In this document: positions 6,017 through 8,665 of the stretch, piece by piece
Position numbering within the stretch: the first letter of the stretch is position 1
Layout of the letters: every line of letters begins with the position of its first letter
Assembly (NCBI GenBank): GCA_937916565.1
Contig: CALFSR010000019.1
Coordinates: forward strand, 1-8,665
DNA: 8,665 nt
DNA from: an uncultured Bacillota bacterium
GTDB lineage: Bacteria; Bacillota; Limnochordia; Limnochordales; ZCTH02-B6
Reading direction: 5' to 3'
The notes under the pieces: model-generated
Databases searched by the model: none
What the model saw: only the letters and a program-made list of their open reading frames with translations
Told to the model about the DNA's origin: nothing
Translations under genes and position numbers: made by a program

Positions 6017-8143
6017 TTACGGCTCCCCGACCCGAACCGTAATAACGGTCTCCTCAACCATCACGTCTACCGCATTGCCTTCCCCGTCGGCGATGAAGGC
6101 CTGCTGGGCGTCGGGACTCAGGAATGGGTGGTCCGGCACCGGGACGAGCACAAGCCGCGTCGTGCCCGATCCCACCGCCCGGAAGCGGATGGTGGCCACC
6201 GAGTCGCTGGCCCACGCCAGCGGTCCCTCGGGCGAACGGCTTGCGGCGATGCGTATAACCCCCGCCTGGTTGTCCACGTGCACCGGCCGAACCCAGTTCA
6301 AAAGCTCCTCCGCACCCGTCACAGGGTCGTTCTTGACGAAAGCCCGCCCGGGGCCAACGCCCAGGCGCCCGCCGAGCACCTGGAGCACGGACGGATCGAA
6401 CCGCACCTCCAGAGCCACGCCGTACAACTCGCGTACGGATTGGGCGTGAATCTCCACATGGAAGAGATCCCCCACGCCGAACTCGCGGCTCGCCTGCACA
6501 TCGCCGTCGCCGGCGACGACGATGCGGAGGGCGGCGTCGAGCCGCGGCACGCTGACAAAGTGGGTCGGCAGCCGCGGATCGATGCGGGCCTGGTCCGCCC
6601 TGAGCTGCAGCGACACAGGCAGGTTGCCTACCCAACCGGTGGGCACGAGGAACCACTCCACCGTAACCGTTTCACCCGGTCCCACCGTACCGAGCGCTCG
6701 GACCGGATTGTCCCCCTTGGCGACCGCGAGGCCGATGGGCATCCGGATCTCCGCCTCCACCGCCCTGGCCTCGAGCTGCCCCGTGTTGGTCACGTCAGCG
6801 CGGACGACGAAGGGCACTGGTTGCCAACGGCCGCCGGCGACCACCAGCTGGCTCGTCCCGCCCATCGTGGCCGAAAGCGAGGCCGGTGCGACGACCCTAA
6901 CGCGCCTCTCCACCTGGTTCGGGTCCGCGTTGCTGGAACTGACCGCAACACGGTACAGGAAGTCGCCGGAGCTGCCCGGGGGAGCCGCCACCCGCCAGAC
7001 GACCTGCCGCGACTGCCGGGGAGCAAGGTCACCGACCGCCACGGCGGCCTGGCCTTGCACGATTTCTAGCGGAGCGAGATTCTCAAGGCGCACGACCGTA
7101 TCCCGCGCGATCCACTCGCCGGTGTTCTCCACGTAGGCGCGCACCTCAAAGACAACCCGCTCGGTATAACTGCCTTCGATGGACTGGGGCGACGTGACGC
7201 CCAACGACAGCTGTCCGGGAGCGATGGTGATGCCGCCCAGGCCATAGTAGGTAACGTAGCGCCGCGTCGCTCCGGGGTCCAAGGGGCGAGGATCCCAGTA
7301 CATGGCCACGGCGCTGTCCAGCAAAAACTCTTCGCCGGCCCGGGTGAAATCGCGGCCGGGGCTGAAGTCAAAGTCCCACACGCCGTCGGCGAGGCTGCCC
7401 CAGTTGGAAAAGTAGACCGCGTCGGGAACAGTCGTGTCCAGCGCCCGCAGCGTCCCCTGGGAAACCACCTGCGGGTTGGCCAGGGAGTCAAAGGCTTGGT
7501 AGTAATCCGGAATGGCGTCGCCCCGGAACGCCATATCGGTGAACAATCCCTCGCCGCTGACCTGGAACGGTGCGCCGTCGTTTGCACCAAGCATCGTGTC
7601 CAGCATGATGCGCAAGCCCACCTGGCGGGAACGGCTGCCCTCGTTGGTCACGACGTACTCAATCCGGGCGGTATCCATCTGGCCCGTCGTGATGCCGGCG
7701 GCGAGGGTCAGGATCTGCGTAACGACGATGTCTTCCATGCGCCACGTGGCGCGAATCTCCCTATCCTCAAAGATGTAGGGGGCCGCGACCATCTCGCCGT
7801 ACAGGCCTGTGCGCCCGGCGCGCTTTCCGGTCGGACCGCCGAACACGTAGTCCCTGCCGTCGATGCGGACCGTCGTGTACGACGTCCACGGTCCAGGCGC
7901 CCGCTCGGTGCCGTAAACGAGCGGCTTAGCCTCATCACCGGCGCGGCTTGGATCGCCGCCCGTGGTGTTCACGGAAAAACGGCCAGTGTCCTCGGCGCGG
8001 CCGTTGACGATGATGGCGATAAACTCGTTCTCTATGACCACGCTGTCGCCCCTGCGAACCTGCACCCCTTGTGCAGACGCCGCTTGCACGGCGGCGAGCA
8101 CGAGCAACAGGGCCAACCCCAAAGCCATCTGCGACCTGCGCAA
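6017..8143 (-). CDS. secreted multidomain protein with CARDB-like and cohesin-like domains
   Basis: 708 residues from TTG at 8143. Signal peptide MRRSQMALGLALLLVLAAVQ ends near ASA/QG (residue 24). Residues about 27-305 form a beta-rich region I cannot assign, with motifs DTMLGANDGAPF, VYFSNWGSLADG and YVTYYGLGG. Two segments, about 312-418 and 445-520, look like CARDB/NEW3-type beta-sandwiches (VRAYVENTGEW, RADVTNTGQLEAR, LGTVGPGETVTVEW). Residues about 540-700 resemble a cohesin domain: LYGVALEVRFDPSVLQVLGG, a central AGVIRIAASR strand, then SVATIRFRAVGSGTTRLVL and a final FIADGEGNAVDV. Cohesin-fold domains bind dockerins in cellulosomes but also occur in many non-cellulolytic surface proteins. 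No dockerin, enzyme domain or membrane anchor is visible, so it is probably released into or held in the envelope by partners. It lies between the TonB-like gene (48-base gap) and the SLH gene (19-base gap), which suggests a joint envelope role. The domain assignments come from pattern reading only. Confidence 0.8.
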   Translation of the reverse strand: MRRSQMALGLALLLVLAAVQAASAQGVQVRRGDSVVIENEFIAIIVNGRAEDTGRFSVNTTGGDPSRAGDEAKPLVYGTERAPGPWTSYTTVRIDGRDYVFGGPTGKRAGRTGLYGEMVAAPYIFEDREIRATWRMEDIVVTQILTLAAGITTGQMDTARIEYVVTNEGSRSRQVGLRIMLDTMLGANDGAPFQVSGEGLFTDMAFRGDAIPDYYQAFDSLANPQVVSQGTLRALDTTVPDAVYFSNWGSLADGVWDFDFSPGRDFTRAGEEFLLDSAVAMYWDPRPLDPGATRRYVTYYGLGGITIAPGQLSLGVTSPQSIEGSYTERVVFEVRAYVENTGEWIARDTVVRLENLAPLEIVQGQAAVAVGDLAPRQSRQVVWRVAAPPGSSGDFLYRVAVSSSNADPNQVERRVRVVAPASLSATMGGTSQLVVAGGRWQPVPFVVRADVTNTGQLEARAVEAEIRMPIGLAVAKGDNPVRALGTVGPGETVTVEWFLVPTGWVGNLPVSLQLRADQARIDPRLPTHFVSVPRLDAALRIVVAGDGDVQASREFGVGDLFHVEIHAQSVRELYGVALEVRFDPSVLQVLGGRLGVGPGRAFVKNDPVTGAEELLNWVRPVHVDNQAGVIRIAASRSPEGPLAWASDSVATIRFRAVGSGTTRLVLVPVPDHPFLSPDAQQAFIADGEGNAVDVMVEETVITVRVGEP

Positions 8144-8150
8144 CCAGGAC

Positions 8151-8156
8151 ACCTCC
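8151..8156 (-). promoter_or_regulatory. ribosome binding site that fixes a TTG start
   Basis: GGAGGT on the minus strand overlaps a GTG at 8152-8150, which therefore cannot be its start codon. The in-frame TTG at 8143 lies eight bases after the GGAGG core. It gives a signal peptide beginning MRRSQ, shorter by three residues than the GTG form. Confidence 0.65.
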
Positions 8157-8191
8157 GCGGCTAACTGATGAACGACCCGGCCGTGCCAGCC

Positions 8192-8665
8192 TCAGCGCCG
8201 GTCGACAAACTCCGGAATGGGCGTGGGCACCGTCACGCCGGACACCACGGTGTGAACGAAGCGGATGCGCCACACCTCCACATAGTCCCGATCGTAGGGC
8301 GAAAACTGCCAGCGCATCATGAGCCCCGCCATCTCCAGGTCCACGTCCGAGCGGCCCGACGAACTGACCACGATGTAGGTCAGCGGACGCCCGTCGCTAC
8401 TTACCGCAAGCTCGATGATGAGCTCGTCGAGGCTTTCCTCCGGCGGCACGTTCTCCAGCGACTTGGTGCTGCCCAAGCCAAAACGGGTGGCAAGCGTTGC
8501 CAGCGACGGTGCTGCCTCGGCCGCGCCGTCCGGGTCCGCGCCGCGGGGGTCGCCCTCTTGGGCGGCCTCCTCCCCCGTCTCACCGGACGCCTCGGCCGCT
8601 GCCGGCCCTTGGGCCTCCGGTTCAGGAACCGGCTCGGGCGCCGGTTGCCGTGCAGGCTCCGGGTC
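8192..8665 (-). CDS. TonB-family protein, C-terminal part (5' end cut by window edge)
   Basis: 157 C-terminal residues are visible. The first 20 or so are rich in Pro and Glu (QPAPEPVPEPEAQ), followed by a low-complexity Ala/Glu/Asp/Gly stretch to about residue 55; such linkers span the periplasm in TonB. A compact domain at about 78-145 matches the TonB C-terminal fold: LIIELAVSSDGRPLTYIVVS, SSGRSDVDLEMAGLMMRWQF, then SPYDRDYVEVWRIRFV. TonB passes proton-motive force from ExbB-ExbD in the inner membrane to outer-membrane receptors. The usual YPxxA motif before the first strand is not seen (ENVPPEESLDEL stands there), so it may be a divergent TonB or a TonB-domain protein with another partner. 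The N-terminal membrane anchor would lie outside the window. The gene heads the visible operon, 48 bases before the cohesin-like gene. A TTG at 8476 is in frame but internal to the domain architecture. Confidence 0.7.
   Translation of the reverse strand, partial: DPEPARQPAPEPVPEPEAQGPAAAEASGETGEEAAQEGDPRGADPDGAAEAAPSLATLATRFGLGSTKSLENVPPEESLDELIIELAVSSDGRPLTYIVVSSSGRSDVDLEMAGLMMRWQFSPYDRDYVEVWRIRFVHTVVSGVTVPTPIPEFVDRR

Noticed and set aside
5837..7069. Plus-strand frame of 410 codons
   Set aside because: Antisense to the SLH and cohesin-like genes. His/Arg/Pro-rich with no domain or ribosome binding site support.
4183..8143. Cellulosome-type anchoring system
   Set aside because: No dockerin, carbohydrate-binding module or glycoside hydrolase is visible. 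A single cohesin-like domain next to an SLH protein is not enough.

Overview
The window is high-GC bacterial DNA, by eye about two thirds G+C. It is densely packed with genes on the minus strand, which use strong AGGAGGTGATC-type ribosome binding sites and several TTG starts. Gene order and protein types suggest a Firmicutes-related bacterium. A TonB-type protein and an SLH/coiled-coil protein with a C-terminal hydrophobic end further suggest two membranes, as in a diderm Firmicute lineage such as Limnochordia. The lineage is an inference; no rRNA gene or other marker in the window fixes it.

In transcription order the right half (8665 to 4183, minus strand) is an envelope operon. It starts with the C-terminal part of a TonB-family protein, cut by the window edge. 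Next comes a secreted multidomain protein of 708 residues with an unrecognised N-terminal region, CARDB-like beta-sandwiches and a cohesin-like C-terminal domain. The last gene is a 604-residue exported protein with one SLH domain, nearly 500 residues of coiled coil and a hydrophobic C-terminal tail, an architecture like Thermotoga Omp-alpha. The gaps are 48 and 19 bases. A 26-base perfect palindrome after the last gene probably ends the operon.

The left half (4064 to 1, minus strand) is a tRNA sulfur-modification cluster. A cysteine desulfurase and ThiI (4-thiouridine at tRNA position 8) form a two-gene operon behind an extended -10 promoter. MiaB (2-methylthio group of ms2i6A37) follows with its own likely promoter and runs off the left edge. 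The desulfurase supplies persulfide sulfur to ThiI; MiaB is related by target (tRNA) and by its Fe-S clusters.

The 320-base gap between miaB and thiI holds a probable 39-residue single-helix membrane protein on the plus strand with a near-perfect ribosome binding site, an ATTGTA-G-TACAAT palindrome carrying opposed -10 hexamers, and several GC-rich hairpins. I saw no mobile elements, tRNA or rRNA genes, CRISPR arrays or pseudogenes.
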